A stretch of DNA of 64,000 nt from Geosiphon pyriformis (Eukaryota; Glomeromycota; Glomeromycetes; Archaeosporales; Geosiphonaceae), in the NCBI GenBank assembly GCA_016748015.1, contig JAAOMT010000128.1:317538-381537 (forward strand), in the 5' to 3' direction. The number at the start of each line of letters is the position of its first letter. Within the stretch, counting starts at the first letter, position 1. Of the stretch, positions 44,318-55,777 are shown in pieces. The notes under the pieces were generated by a model, which saw only the letters and a list, made by a program, of their open reading frames with translations, had not been told where the DNA came from and searched no databases. Position numbers and translations under genes: made by a program.

Positions 44318-45072
44318 TATTACTCATAAAAAAAGAATACCAAAAAAAAACAAAAAAAACAAATTATAAAATAGACCAATAAAAAAATAATACTCAATAA
44401 ATAAGTATATTTTTAGAAAATTATAATACATTTTTAGAAATATGTATATTTTCAAAAAATGAACATATTTCCAGTAAATCACAATATATTTTCAGAAATA
44501 AGCATATTTTTAGAAAATAATATAGAAAAAAAATAAAAATATATGAGATTTTATATAATACAAATTATATATATATAATGAAAATATTAGAAGCAAAAAA
44601 AATAGAACAGTAACAGAAAACAGAAATTAAAAATAAGTAATTATCCAATATTTATTTTTTCAAAAAATAGTTTTTTATAACTTAAAATGGAATTATACTT
44701 ATATTAATAAAAATTTCTATTATTATCCAAATACATATTATTATTGTTTAATTAAGAAATATTAATTACTTTTATACTATTAACAATTCATGTTAATAAA
44801 ATTTAATATTTAACTATATTGAATCAATAGTTCTTGATTATAATTATTAATAGGATATTAAATTTTTATTTTTTTTTATTTTTTTTATTTTTGCTTTCTT
44901 TGTTGTTTACTAATTAATTAAGAGATTAAGTATTAAATAATTAATATTAAGAATAGTCTAGTAAAAAACTTATAAAACAAGAATAAAAAAACTTAAAGAT
45001 AGCTTACCAAAAAAACACAACTGTTAAAATAAACTGGTCACTATATTGAAAACAAAAATTGGAAAAAACTAT
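44318..45072 (+). repeat. LTR I, C-related LTR fragment with a different array
   Basis: It begins tattactcata like the mutated C LTR, then gaccaat (CCAAT box, 44374), a six-unit array of catatttttagaaaat type (44403-44520), TATA element near 44567, and U3/R/U5 sequence matching LTR C in plus orientation up to the point where LTR D starts at 45073. The GGAATCC array of C is absent. 44090-44317 before it holds A+T-rich sequence with nothing recognised. Confidence 0.7.
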
Positions 45073-45878
45073 TGTTATAGGTGAATATTTAAGATGTTGG
45101 TACAAATAATAAACTTATAATTTGGTACTCAATAGCTAATTATGTTAGTAATATTTGAAAATTTTAGTAATCTAAAGATATTGGTTGAGTTTTTTATATA
45201 ATAAACAGAAATTCAATAATTGTTTTAGTACCCTTTCAGAAACTTATTCTGTAAATTTTTTTCTCAACTTGATAGCTGGTTTCTCTTAATAAGCTATTCT
45301 TAATTTCAGAGTTTCTATCTTTTTTTCTGGATTTTTTAGCAGTATTTCTTAATGTTAATAACTCTGCATATTAATTTTTTAATCAATTAGTAAACAACAA
45401 TAAAAATAAAAAAAATAAAAAAAAATAAAAAAATTAGTATTCTATTAATAGCCATAATTAAGAGTTATTGGTTCAATAGAGTTAAGTGTTGGATTCTATC
45501 AATATGAAGTGTTAATAGAGTGGAAATATTTTAACATTCTTTAATTAAATGACAATAATATAGATTCAAGTAATAATAAATATTTTATTGATATGTAATT
45601 TATTTCTGTTTCAAGTTATAGAAAACTATTTTTTAAAGGAAAAGATATTAGATAATTTAATTAATTATTGGTATCTATTTTGAAATCAATTTTTAATTGA
45701 ATTTTTTTTTTCTGCTTTTAATACTCTTATTATATATACATAATTAATATTATACAAGATTTCTTGAATTTCTTTAATTTTTTTAGTCAGGAATTCTAAA
45801 ATTTCTTTTTTTTACTATACCTATTTTTAATTGGCCAATTTATATCCTTATAAAATCCTTAAATTTTTTTGAGTAACA
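45073..45878 (-). repeat. 3' LTR of element D
   Basis: 806 bp against 883 in C; the GGAATCC array is shortened and A/T-converted (45760-45815). CCAAT word near 45833 and TATA (tatatatac) near 45735 remain. Confidence 0.78.
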
Positions 45879-48440
45879 TTATTTCCTTTTTTTTAATATT
45901 GAGCTCTATCAAAATCTTCTGAATTTTCTAATTCTTCTTCTTGAATTAACTCTTTAACTTTTTTTCAAGAATTACTTAAAAATTTTAATTTGTAATTTTT
46001 CAAATTAGGCATTAGTAATTCTTCTTAATTGATTAATAGTTACTATGTTCATTGTTGAATGAAGTAGTATTTCTGATCAGTCTTGAAATTCTGCTTGTAA
46101 CCAGTATATAACTTATGTTTGTGTAGATAAGTTGTTTTTTTTCACAAATTGTTTGAATTGGTGTAATATTGTTATATTAAACAATTATTTTGTTTTGTTA
46201 GTATATAAATTCTAAATATTAAGGTTTTGTCTCAAGTGGTAATAGCAAAAGTTTTTTAAAAATTGTTGTGTTCATTATTTTCAGTTTTTTTCTGTTAATT
46301 TTTTATATAGTATTGTTGTTTTTGATGTTTCTACTAATAATTTTACTTTTATTAATATAATATTTACTATATTTTTCAATTTTTTGTATATTTTGTATTG
46401 GTTTTTTGGCTTTTTTTTTCTATTTTTGTATTAAATAATTTGTTAATTGATTATAATTTCTATGTTTTGTTGTTGGTATTTAGATATTATTAGTAATTTT
46501 CATTTTTTTGTTTGCTTTTATCACATATATTAGTTCTTTATATATCTTTTTATTATATCTATTTTGACATGTTTGTGTTAATAATTATGATTGGTTCTAG
46601 ATTTCATAGAATTTTATCTGATTAGACTAATATTTATTGTACTTCCAGTTGTAAAATATTACTAATAAATGATAATGTTATATTGTAATATGGTTTTAAT
46701 TAATCTTCATATATTGTTTTAACTAAGATTTTGTTGTCTTATCTTAGTTTATAAGTTCTATTTTCTAGAATTTCTTCAATGTAAAATAGTTTGTTCCATT
46801 TGGAATCAAATTTTTTACTTCATTGTTTTTCTGCTTTGGTATAATACAAGAGTATTTTGTCTTCAATCCTAAATTCAACTGGTTTATCTGGTAATTGGTT
46901 ATTATGTTATTCTTTTTGTTTTTTTTGTAACTTTTGAATATTTTCAACTGTTTTTTGTTTTTTGTTTTCTAATGTTTTCATTAAGTCATATGTTTTTTTT
47001 AACAATGTTCTTTAAAAGTTGGTTTCTGTTATTGGTTTTATTAGATATGTATTAATATCTATCTCAACTATAATATTGATGTTTTATCATAAACAAGTTC
47101 AAATAGTATTACTTGTATAATATCTTGCTTTATTGTTTAATAAGCAAATAATACTAATAATATAAACAAATTTTATTCATTTTGGTTTTCTTAGTTGATC
47201 TTGGCTATTGTTTTATACAATGTTTTATTGAACTTTTTGACTAAGCCATTTGTTTATAGATGGTATGATGATGATAATAGTCTCTTGATTCCAAATTTTT
47301 AACTTAATTCTGTTAATGTTCTGTTTACAAAGTGAGTTTTTTGGTTTAATAATAATTTTTTTGTATATTCATGTCAACAAATTAAGTTTTGGTATATGAA
47401 TTTGGCTTCAGATTTTGTATCTGCTTTTTGAATTGCTTTTACTTTTGGTCATTTTGTAAAATAATCTATGGTTATTGCTATGTAATAATTGCTTTTACTT
47501 ATTATTATTAACAGTTTGACTAAGTTAATTCTAATTCAATCAAATAATTGTCCTACTTTAATTGGTTTTAGTGGTTTATTGGGTCTTGTTTTTTTTTTTT
47601 GACAAATATTATAATTTTGAACATATTAGATAATGTCTGAATACATAGATAGCCAATAGTATCTTTTTTTGGTTCTTTTCATAATTGCTTCTTTATAAAA
47701 ATATCCAGTTGTTGAATCTGAATATATGTTGAATAATATTGTTTTTTTTTTGGTTCTAATTACTCTAAGTAACTAATCTGAATATTTTCTGTTTTTCTGG
47801 TATAATATATTTTGATAAGTGATAAAATATTTTGCTTGTTGTTTTATGTTGTTTTGTTTTTTTTGAGATAAATTTTCCTTAAATTATTGAATATTAATAT
47901 AATATTAGAGTTGTTGATATTTTTGTGTGTTTATTTTTTATGTTATTTTTGAGTTAAAATGTTCTTAAATTTGTTTTATTTGCAACAAACCATTGGCATT
48001 TTTATTTTTTTTCTCTTTTTATAATATACTGTATAATTGAATAGTAATAGTTTTATTTTCCATCTTGCATAGTAATTATCTTCAAATTCTTGTTTCTGAA
48101 TTAATGTTAATCTTTTGTGATCAATATACATATCAAACTTTTGGCTCAAGTATTTTTTTTATTTAATAACAGTCCAATAAATAGCTAAGTGTTCTAATAC
48201 TAAGGTTTTATAGTTTTTTTTAACTGGACTTAAACTTTAACTAACATATGCCACTAGATGTTCTTGCTTATTTGTTTCTTTTTGTAACAATACAGCTCTC
48301 AATGTCTAATTAGATGCATCAGTAATAATGATAAATAGTTTGTTGTAATCTGAATAGATTAGTACTAAAGCTTAAATAAGCTTTTTTTTTAAGATGTCAA
48401 AAGTTTTTTGTTGGGTTTTGGTCTATTTATATTTTACATT
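45879..48440 (-). pseudogene. ORFX, integrase and RNase H remains of element D
   Basis: The minus strand shows the conserved GAGCTCAATATT block at 45899, ORFX C-terminus, then integrase pieces: AYKL-LRQNKILV-like C-terminal (46700-46760), GDKILLYYTK (46850), LVKKFNKTL (47230) and TKWPKVKAIQKADTK (47430), then RNase H near 48300 (ITDASN-TLRAVLL). Every catalytic motif is damaged. Confidence 0.68.
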
Positions 48441-49260
48441 TTTTGCTTAAAACTGGTGCAGTGATTGTGCTAGTTTGGAAAAATTCTGGATAAAGTGGCA
48501 ATAGTATTCTGTAAATTCCAAAAATGCTCTTAATTCTGTTAAGTTGGTTGATACTAAAAAGTTTTTGACTATCTTGATTTTATCTGGATCTATTTTGATG
48601 CCATTTTTGTTTACAAAATGTTTTAAAAACTTGAATTTTATTTTTCCAAAAAAACACTTGGTAGCATTCAACTTTAATTTAGCTTTTTTTAGTCTTTTAA
48701 ACACTTGTTGTAAATAGTAAAAATGGTCATCAAATGTTTTGGAAAACACATTGGTATTATTTAAGTAAACTATTACTGATTTTTATAGTAATTTAGTGTA
48801 GACAATTTCCATAAGCCATTGAAAGGTGGCTGAAGCATTGGTTAAATCAAATAACATAATATTAAATTCAAAGTTTTTTTCTCTAATTATGAATACTGTT
48901 TTCTCTTTGTTGGCTGAATTTATGGCTATTTGCTAGTAACTATTGTTTAATTCTAGTGTTGAAAACCATTTTTTTCTTCCAAAAGCATTAAATAATTCTT
49001 GGATCTGTGAAGTTGGATAATTATTTCTATGAATAATACTGTTAAGCTTTTTATAATCTACAAAAAAGTGAATTTTTTTATTTTTCTTACAGACAAGTAT
49101 TACTAATAATGATTATAGATTCATTGATAATTGAATTAACTTATTGTCTAACATTCTGTTAATTTTCTGTTGGATGATTTTATGGCTAGCTGGTAGTACT
49201 CAATATGCTTTTTGTTTAATTAATATTGTATTTCTAGTTTTAATCTAATGTTGGATGATG
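48441..49260 (-). pseudogene. Reverse transcriptase remains of element D
   Basis: The longest open piece, 48749-48447, reads FSKTFDDHFYYLQQVFKRL, KCFFGKIKFKFLKHFV and ELRAFLEFTEYYCHF, aligning with C 20668-20389. Upstream, YLDD has become YLNN-like and many Gly are Arg or Glu. Confidence 0.75.
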
Positions 49261-50808
49261 TTAGTTCTTCCAAATTTATTTTTATTGGCAAAGATATCAG
49301 TAAAGTTATTAAGTAGTATTTTAAGTTGTATTTGTTAAAATGGATTTAAGTTTCCCAAGTTTATTTGTTCTAATTGTTCTGATTAAAGCAAATAACATTT
49401 TTTTTGTCTGTATATTGTTTATGATGTAATATTTACATATTTACAAAGTTGTGAAAAATCTGAAATAGTATTTAGTGATTAGTTTTCAACTTTAGTGCTC
49501 AAGTATTTGATGATAGTTTTATTTGGTATTTTAATTAGATTTCTAGTTATATTGTATATTAAAATTTTGATGTATTTGTTGTTTTTGACTAATATATAAA
49601 GATTGGTAATAACAATTTTTCTTGATGTATAAATGTTTGTTTCTGTTTCAAAAATTTGGGGTTAGTCTTTTACTTTTTTTTTTATAACTACTATATATTG
49701 GTTATATAATAGAATAGAAATTGATTGATTGATAGAAATAATTTCTTTTGTATTAACTGTTTCTTTTTCTATTATATTAATTAATATATTTATTTTATTT
49801 ATTGATTTGAATCTATTAATTTCTTTTATTGTAATCCTTAATTCTTTCTTTGTTCCTATTAAAACTAACTGAGCTATTTTAACTAAAGATAAAAATATTG
49901 TTTGTGCTATTTTTTTATTTGGTTTAATAATATATTTTTTTTCTAAGTTATTTTGTAGTATTGCAATAATATTTTTTACATATTCTGTATCAATTATTTC
50001 TTTTCTAATATTAATCTTTTTTTTTATTAAGTTAAATTTAATACTAGTTAAACTATTGTTATTGCTAAAATTTCCAGTATTATTTTTAGATCTATACTAG
50101 TGCATAAATGTGATTTCAATTTGATGACAGTTTTCTCTAAATATTTAAGATTAAATTTTGTATTAGTATTATGTATATGTTCTGATATAATATCTTTTTC
50201 ATTATTATTGAACCATTTTAGTTTCTGCTCTATTGATAAATTTGAAAGCATAATATATTGTTCAGAGTTGTGATTGGAATTTGAATTGTTTTTATTGTTG
50301 CCATAGTAAATAAAGTTGGAATCATTGTTGTCATTATCATTAAAATCTGAATTGTAATTGAATTTTAATTCCAATTTTGCTGCACACTTGCTAATTGGTT
50401 TTTTTTATAGAAATCAAATAGATTATATGTGATAGTAAATTATAGATGAAATTACAATTATTATAGTATTCAAAATCACTAAAAATTAAGCAATATTTGT
50501 ATAGTCTCATGTTTAGTTGTTCCAGTTTTTGCTCTTGTTTTTTACAAGTTGGTGTTAGGTTTTAGTAGTGCTCATAGAATTGTTTAAAATTGTTCATAAT
50601 ATTATTATTGAAATTGAAAATTAGAACAAATTCAGATTTAGAAAGTATTAGTGAGTTATTTTTAATTTTTAGTATTTTATTGATTAAAATGCCTTCAGCT
50701 TTAGCACTCACTATTCTCCAAATCTTATGTTTATTATATAGATAATCTTTCAATCATCTCAGTACTTATTTTCAGATGACATTAATTGGAGTTTTTTTTT
50801 GTAATTGG
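49261..50808 (-). pseudogene. dUTPase and Cys-rich remains of element D
   Basis: 50374-50048 holds an Asn/Asp-rich linker and NTNTKFNLKYLEK, the decayed form of DTNAGFDLRY (dUTPase motif 1). Motif 4/5 remains near 49900-49830. The Cys-rich part (50400-50760) has lost most Cys to Tyr. Confidence 0.65.
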
Positions 50809-51303
50809 ATCTTGTGCATCTCTTCTGAATAATAGTAATAGGGTATTGTTTCTTTACTCTAAAGCAGTTTGTATGTCTTAGAAAGTGACCAAAATGTTTT
50901 GTTGTATAGGGTCATTAATTATTGGTTTAAAAGTAACTGTTTGTGTGAAATGTTCTGATTTACTTGAAAAAAGATTAAAAACAGAAGCAATTTGATAGCT
51001 TTCTTTTTTTGTTTTAAAGAGTGTTTTAGCTAGTTAATAAGCAGCAATCAAAATGTGAATTTGGTAATTTAAGTATTCAGAATCAAAGAGCTGTTGTTCA
51101 AAGATTGTAAAATATAAAAGCTGATTGATGTTGTTGTTTCTTTCTTCAAAGTTGTCTTCAAAATAAGCTTGATCAAAGTAATAGATTGTATAAGCTGTGT
51201 AAGTTTCAGCTGAATACTCATTCAAGATCCAGTTCTAAAAGTCTTGGAATTGTCTGCTGAATTGTTTTTCTGATTGTTGTGGCAAGTATAAATAATTACC
51301 CAT
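50809..51303 (-). pseudogene. Gag of the F family
   Basis: ATG 51303: MGNYLYLPQQSEKQFSRQF, TAG, NWILNEYSAETYTAYTIYYF and FEDNFEERNNNINQLLYF (open 51225-51034), then LAKTLFKTKKESYQIASVF, SEHFTQTVTFKPI and FRRDAQDP where it runs into element D. It is unrelated to the A-C Gag and has a normal AUG. It is followed upstream by the F3 primer site and LTR. Confidence 0.65.
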
Positions 51304-51330
51304 ACAATAAAAAACAAAGTGGATTTTGAC

Positions 51331-51349
51331 AACCTCACAAGAAGCACTA
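51331..51349 (-). promoter_or_regulatory. Primer binding site of the F3 element
   Basis: agtgcttcttgtgaggtt on the minus strand, near the end of LTR F3, matching the B/C site TGGTGCT..TGTGAGGT apart from eroded bases. Confidence 0.5.
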
Positions 51350-51355
51350 TTTTTA

Positions 51356-52100
51356 TGTTACAAGTTGAAGTAACAAGCTAATAAATAGCAAAAGAGAACA
51401 GGATTGTAAGTTGATAAAAGGAATTAAAGAAAATTTAACTTTAAACAGTGAATTGAATAAGTATAGATTCAATATATAAGATCAGTTTCATAAAATATCT
51501 TAGTTATTATACTTTTCAAAAGATAACTGGAGAATCTGAAAGTAGAGGAATAGTTTATACTGTCAACAAATAATTACACAATGATATAATTTTATGTCTT
51601 ATATTAGTATTCTTAAAATTCAATATTAAGTATCAAATATATTTTTTAGTCATGTTTTATTTAATAATCTTTAAATGCTACAATTACACATTTTAGGAAA
51701 AAGATAGAAAATAACCAATAAGTAATCTTTTATTCTAAGATGTTTGGATACTTAAAGGTAAAGAAAAAAAAATTTTGTAATAAAAGAAGAATTAAGATGA
51801 AAATTGTTATTTTATTATTTTATTTTTTTGGTTTTTGACATGTTTTTCTACAGTTAAGAAATTTTTTGCTTATATAGCTATCAAAAGTAGTCAGATTAAT
51901 AACTAGGTTAATAATTAATTTAATGATTAGGTCAATAATCAGGTCATTAATTAAATCAATGATTAGGTCAATAATCAGATCAACAGTCAGGTCATTAATC
52001 AGATCAATAATTACTATCTAAAAATAGAATGGCTAAATATATGATATTAGTAACTAATACATGTGATAATTAATAAAAAGTATGAGTTTCAACTATAATA
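51356..52100 (-). repeat. LTR F3 (5' LTR of an F element)
   Basis: 745 bp on the minus strand, from tattatagttgaaac to gtaaca, with array 51891-52009 and TATA gcttatatagcta at 51869-51878. Gag follows in the same orientation, which fixes the direction of the F LTRs. Confidence 0.75.
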
Positions 52101-52510
52101 TTATAATATAAAGCTTAAAAGACATATTTTTTAGTTTTTCTTGAAATTATAATTTAATTTTTTTATTTTTTTTGTTTAATTAATTTTTTTTGTTCTTTAT
52201 TATTTTCTTTCTGTTTTTTTTTCTAATTAAAAAACTATTATATATATATATATTTTGAGTTATATATGATTATACTTATTTTAATTAATTAATAAGTAAT
52301 TATTAAGTTATTGGGTCTTTTGTTTAACTATAAGTGCTTTTTAATTTACTTGTTTATAATTGTGTTAAATTAGATGTATTTGTGTATATTTTATATACTA
52401 TTATATATATATTATATTTTTTAATTTTATTTGTTAATTTATATTATTTATATTATTATTTAATAAATAATTAATATATTATAATATTATTATTTTTGAT
52501 TTTTATTAAT
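52093..52510 (+). repeat. Inverted repeat H, partner of 39780-40157
   Basis: It adjoins LTR F3; see H'. About 380-420 bp, strongly A+T-rich, with a (TA)n run at 52230-52250. 52511-52989 after it contains no recognisable gene. Confidence 0.7.
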
Positions 52511-52989
52511 TTTTATTGGATAACACTAGTATTTAAGTTAATCTGCTAAAAAACATCTCGAAATTTTGAATTTTTTAAGCAGATATATTGTTTTTATTTT
52601 TATTAATAATATAATTTATTGTTTTTAGTATTATAAATAACTTAATTTACATAATTTTATGAAAAAATATGGTTTTTAATAATTAATATATTAAAACTGT
52701 ATTAATATTTAAAAAAGTCAAATTAGCTTAATTATTTGTAGTCTTATTAGTTTGATATTTAGTAAAAAATCATAAAAAAAAGTTTAATTGTATTTTTTTA
52801 AGTACAAAATAGCTATAAAAAAAAAATTTAATTAAAAATTTTTTGTTTATTCTATATAATTTACATAATTCAGCTGTATATTTATTTAATAATATGATTT
52901 ATTAATAAAATTTTGGTTATTAGTTTTGGTTTACATAATTTTTGTATATTTTTTTTGATTTAAAATGTAGTATTAATATTTTTATAAAT

Positions 52990-53130
52990 ATATAATATAG
53001 TTTTGATTAACTTAAATAGTTAATTACATGTAGCAAATATATAAGTTGTATTTAATTGTAAATTTTTAGTTTGTTTATATATCTTAAATAATAATTAGAC
53101 TATATTTATTAAATATTTAATAAAAAAAAT
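52990..53130 (+). mobile_element. LINE L5: isolated 3' end
   Basis: Matches the L1 3' UTR (10120-10250) from the 'taattacatgtagcaaat' region to TTATTAAATATTTAATAAAA and an A run. No coding sequence is left upstream. Confidence 0.6.
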
Positions 53131-55777
53131 ATTAAACAAAAAATAAAAACTTGTTTTTTTATATATATAAATTAAATATTGGTTATTAAATATTAAAATA
53201 AATTTTTTTAAACAACTTATAAACTTTTATTAAATATAAAATTATATAATACATAATTATATTGTTTATATTTAATATACAAAAAAAATATTATACTAGT
53301 TTAATATAAATTTACATTTTTGAAAATAAAAATTAAATAAATAACAGTTTTTTTAATAAATTTAAAACATATCAAAGTACAATATATATACAAAAAAATA
53401 TAAAAGTATTAAATACTTAATATAATATATAAAAAAAACTATATATTATAATACTATTATCAATTTAAGTCATAATTTTTTTATAATTACTTATAATTAT
53501 AATTTACAAATCAACAAAAATTATGTCTTAATAAAACATAACTATTAAATATTAATGTTTTTTTATAATATATATATAGAAGTTATATGAGCTAAAAAAA
53601 TTTCCAAAAAATAAATAGATCAATCACAAATTATTGACAAATATATATATAAACAATTCAAATATTTAATAATAAAAAATAAAAAAATTCACTACTAAAC
53701 TTTTTTTTAAATATAATTAAATTTTATTAAAGATATCAACAAATTTATTTTTATACAACTTATTTAAAATAGATTAGTTTAAGAAAAACTTTATTAGTAT
53801 ATTCTTTATTTTAAGTTATTAATTTCCAAATTAAATAAAAAAAATGTTAAAAATAGGCTTGTAATTATGAAAATTAGACAATAAAAGATTTTAAACAAGT
53901 TGTATAGTCAAATAAATATATATATACATAATTTAAAACTAGCAAAATTTGGACATATATGATATAAATCTTCTGAAAAATTTCATAAAAATTGTATTGT
54001 AATCATAATTAAAAAAGCTTTGGTTGTATGTTTTGGAAATATTTTTTATAAGTTGGTTTAGATCTTTTAATTTTTTTAATTAGTCATATTAGTAAAGTTA
54101 TATACTATAAAATCTTGGCTAATTATGCAATTTTTATAGTAAAACTTTATATAAAAAAACTAAAAAAAAGTTTTTTTTTAAAAAAACAATACACCAATTC
54201 ACATATTAAAAGTTGTGTATTCTTTTTTTATCTTTTCAAATATTAAATTACTTTTTTGGCCAGCACAAAATTCTGATATTATTTTAATAAAAAATTTTTG
54301 GTTATATATTAAAATTAAAATTTGTTAATATAATTTACAACTCTTAAATATTATACAATTAAAACAGTGAGTTAAAAAAAAATATAATATAATATCTGTA
54401 AATTACTATTATAATTTGATTAAATTTATGTTATGTCAAGTTTAAGCTATTCTTAAAGCAAATAAAAATCAAGCAAAATATTAATATGTATTTTAATATA
54501 ATAATAATAAATTAATAATTTATAAGTTAATTATTTTATATAACATATTATAAAAATATTTAATATTTTTTATATCTTTTTGTACATACATATAACTAAA
54601 TTGCAATAATATAAGTTTTTTTATAATATAAAAACAAAAAATTTAAGAAATTGTAAATAGTAGTATCTATTAAAAAATATAAAAAAAAATATAATACTAA
54701 TTTTTAAAATTCTATATTTACTTATAGTATTAATTTTGATAATATATACAAAGTTTTTTTTATAAAACTTAATTATTTAAAAACAACTAAACTAGTAATT
54801 TTAATAATTTTAAAGAAATTTTTATTTTTTTAAAACTATTTACTTAATAAAATTTTTTTTTAATATATTTGAATTTTTTATTTAAGTTTTTTCTAAAACA
54901 ATAATAAAATTAATATTTAAAATAAAAAATTTAATTTGATTAAATTTTTTTTTTAACTAAAATTATAAATTACAAAATAAATATAATAAACTTAAAAAAC
55001 AAAAAATTAAGTATTTTTTTGTTACTTATTTTATTAAAAAACAATTTTTTTAATAGTTTTTTCAAATTATAATATCTAGTTTATATATTTTATAAAATAG
55101 TTTTATCTATATATTTGCTTTTATTTAAATTATTTAAATCAACAAAACTAATTTTTTTAACTATTATGGTTTTTATATTTTTAATATTAAAATACTAGTA
55201 ATACTACTTTTTTTTATTTTCTACTTTTCTATTTTAAAATTAATATATAAGTTTTTTATTATTTTTATGTAAATTTATGACCAAAAGATTTATTAATGAG
55301 TTTATAAATTTTAATCTAATTGTAATAAGTTTTTTGATTTTTTGATTTAAATTTTTCTTAGTATAAACATATATATTCTACTTTTTTTTAATATCAAAAC
55401 AATTTTTTACATTAGTTTTTTTAATATTCAATTAAAAAGCCAATTAGTTTTCACAAAAAAATTTATATTAAAAAAATAATAAAGTAAAAAGATAAGAAAC
55501 AAAAGAAATAAACTATTTTTTTAAATATTCTTTATTTTTATTATAGATAAAAAATCTATAAAAACATTTTAAAATTAAAAATTAAATTAAAATATTACAT
55601 AAAACCAAAAATTATATAAAAAAACTATTTATATAATATATTAAATAAATTAAAAATTTGTTAAAATTAATTAAATATTTAGAATTTTTAATATAAATAA
55701 AACTAATTAAAAATAATAATTATAATATAACAGTTTAATTTGTATTTTAAAATTAGTTTAACAAATAAAAAAAACCA
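53131..55777. other. A+T-rich desert
   Basis: About 2.6 kb of almost pure A/T with stops in every frame. One G+C-containing island (54255-54285, 'ggccagcacaaaattctg') resembles 10058-10075 of L1, so a LINE remnant is possible. Nothing else could be supported. Confidence 0.5.

Larger units (their letters stand above)
45073..50808 (-). mobile_element. Gypsy element D, heavily eroded relative of C
   Basis: The LTR at 45073-45878 (minus, 3' LTR) is homologous to LTR C. The internal sequence is collinear with C from polypurine tract through ORFX, integrase, RNase H, RT and dUTPase to the Cys-rich region. Compared with C at the same sites the differences are mostly C-to-T and G-to-A. At about 50808 the homology to C ends and F-family gag begins. 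It lies inside LTR I. Confidence 0.82.

Noticed and set aside
43418-52100. DNA transposon with terminal inverted repeats (F2 and F3 inverted)
   Set aside because: F3 has a primer site and Gag directly next to it and TG...CA ends, so F is an LTR; no transposase found between the copies.
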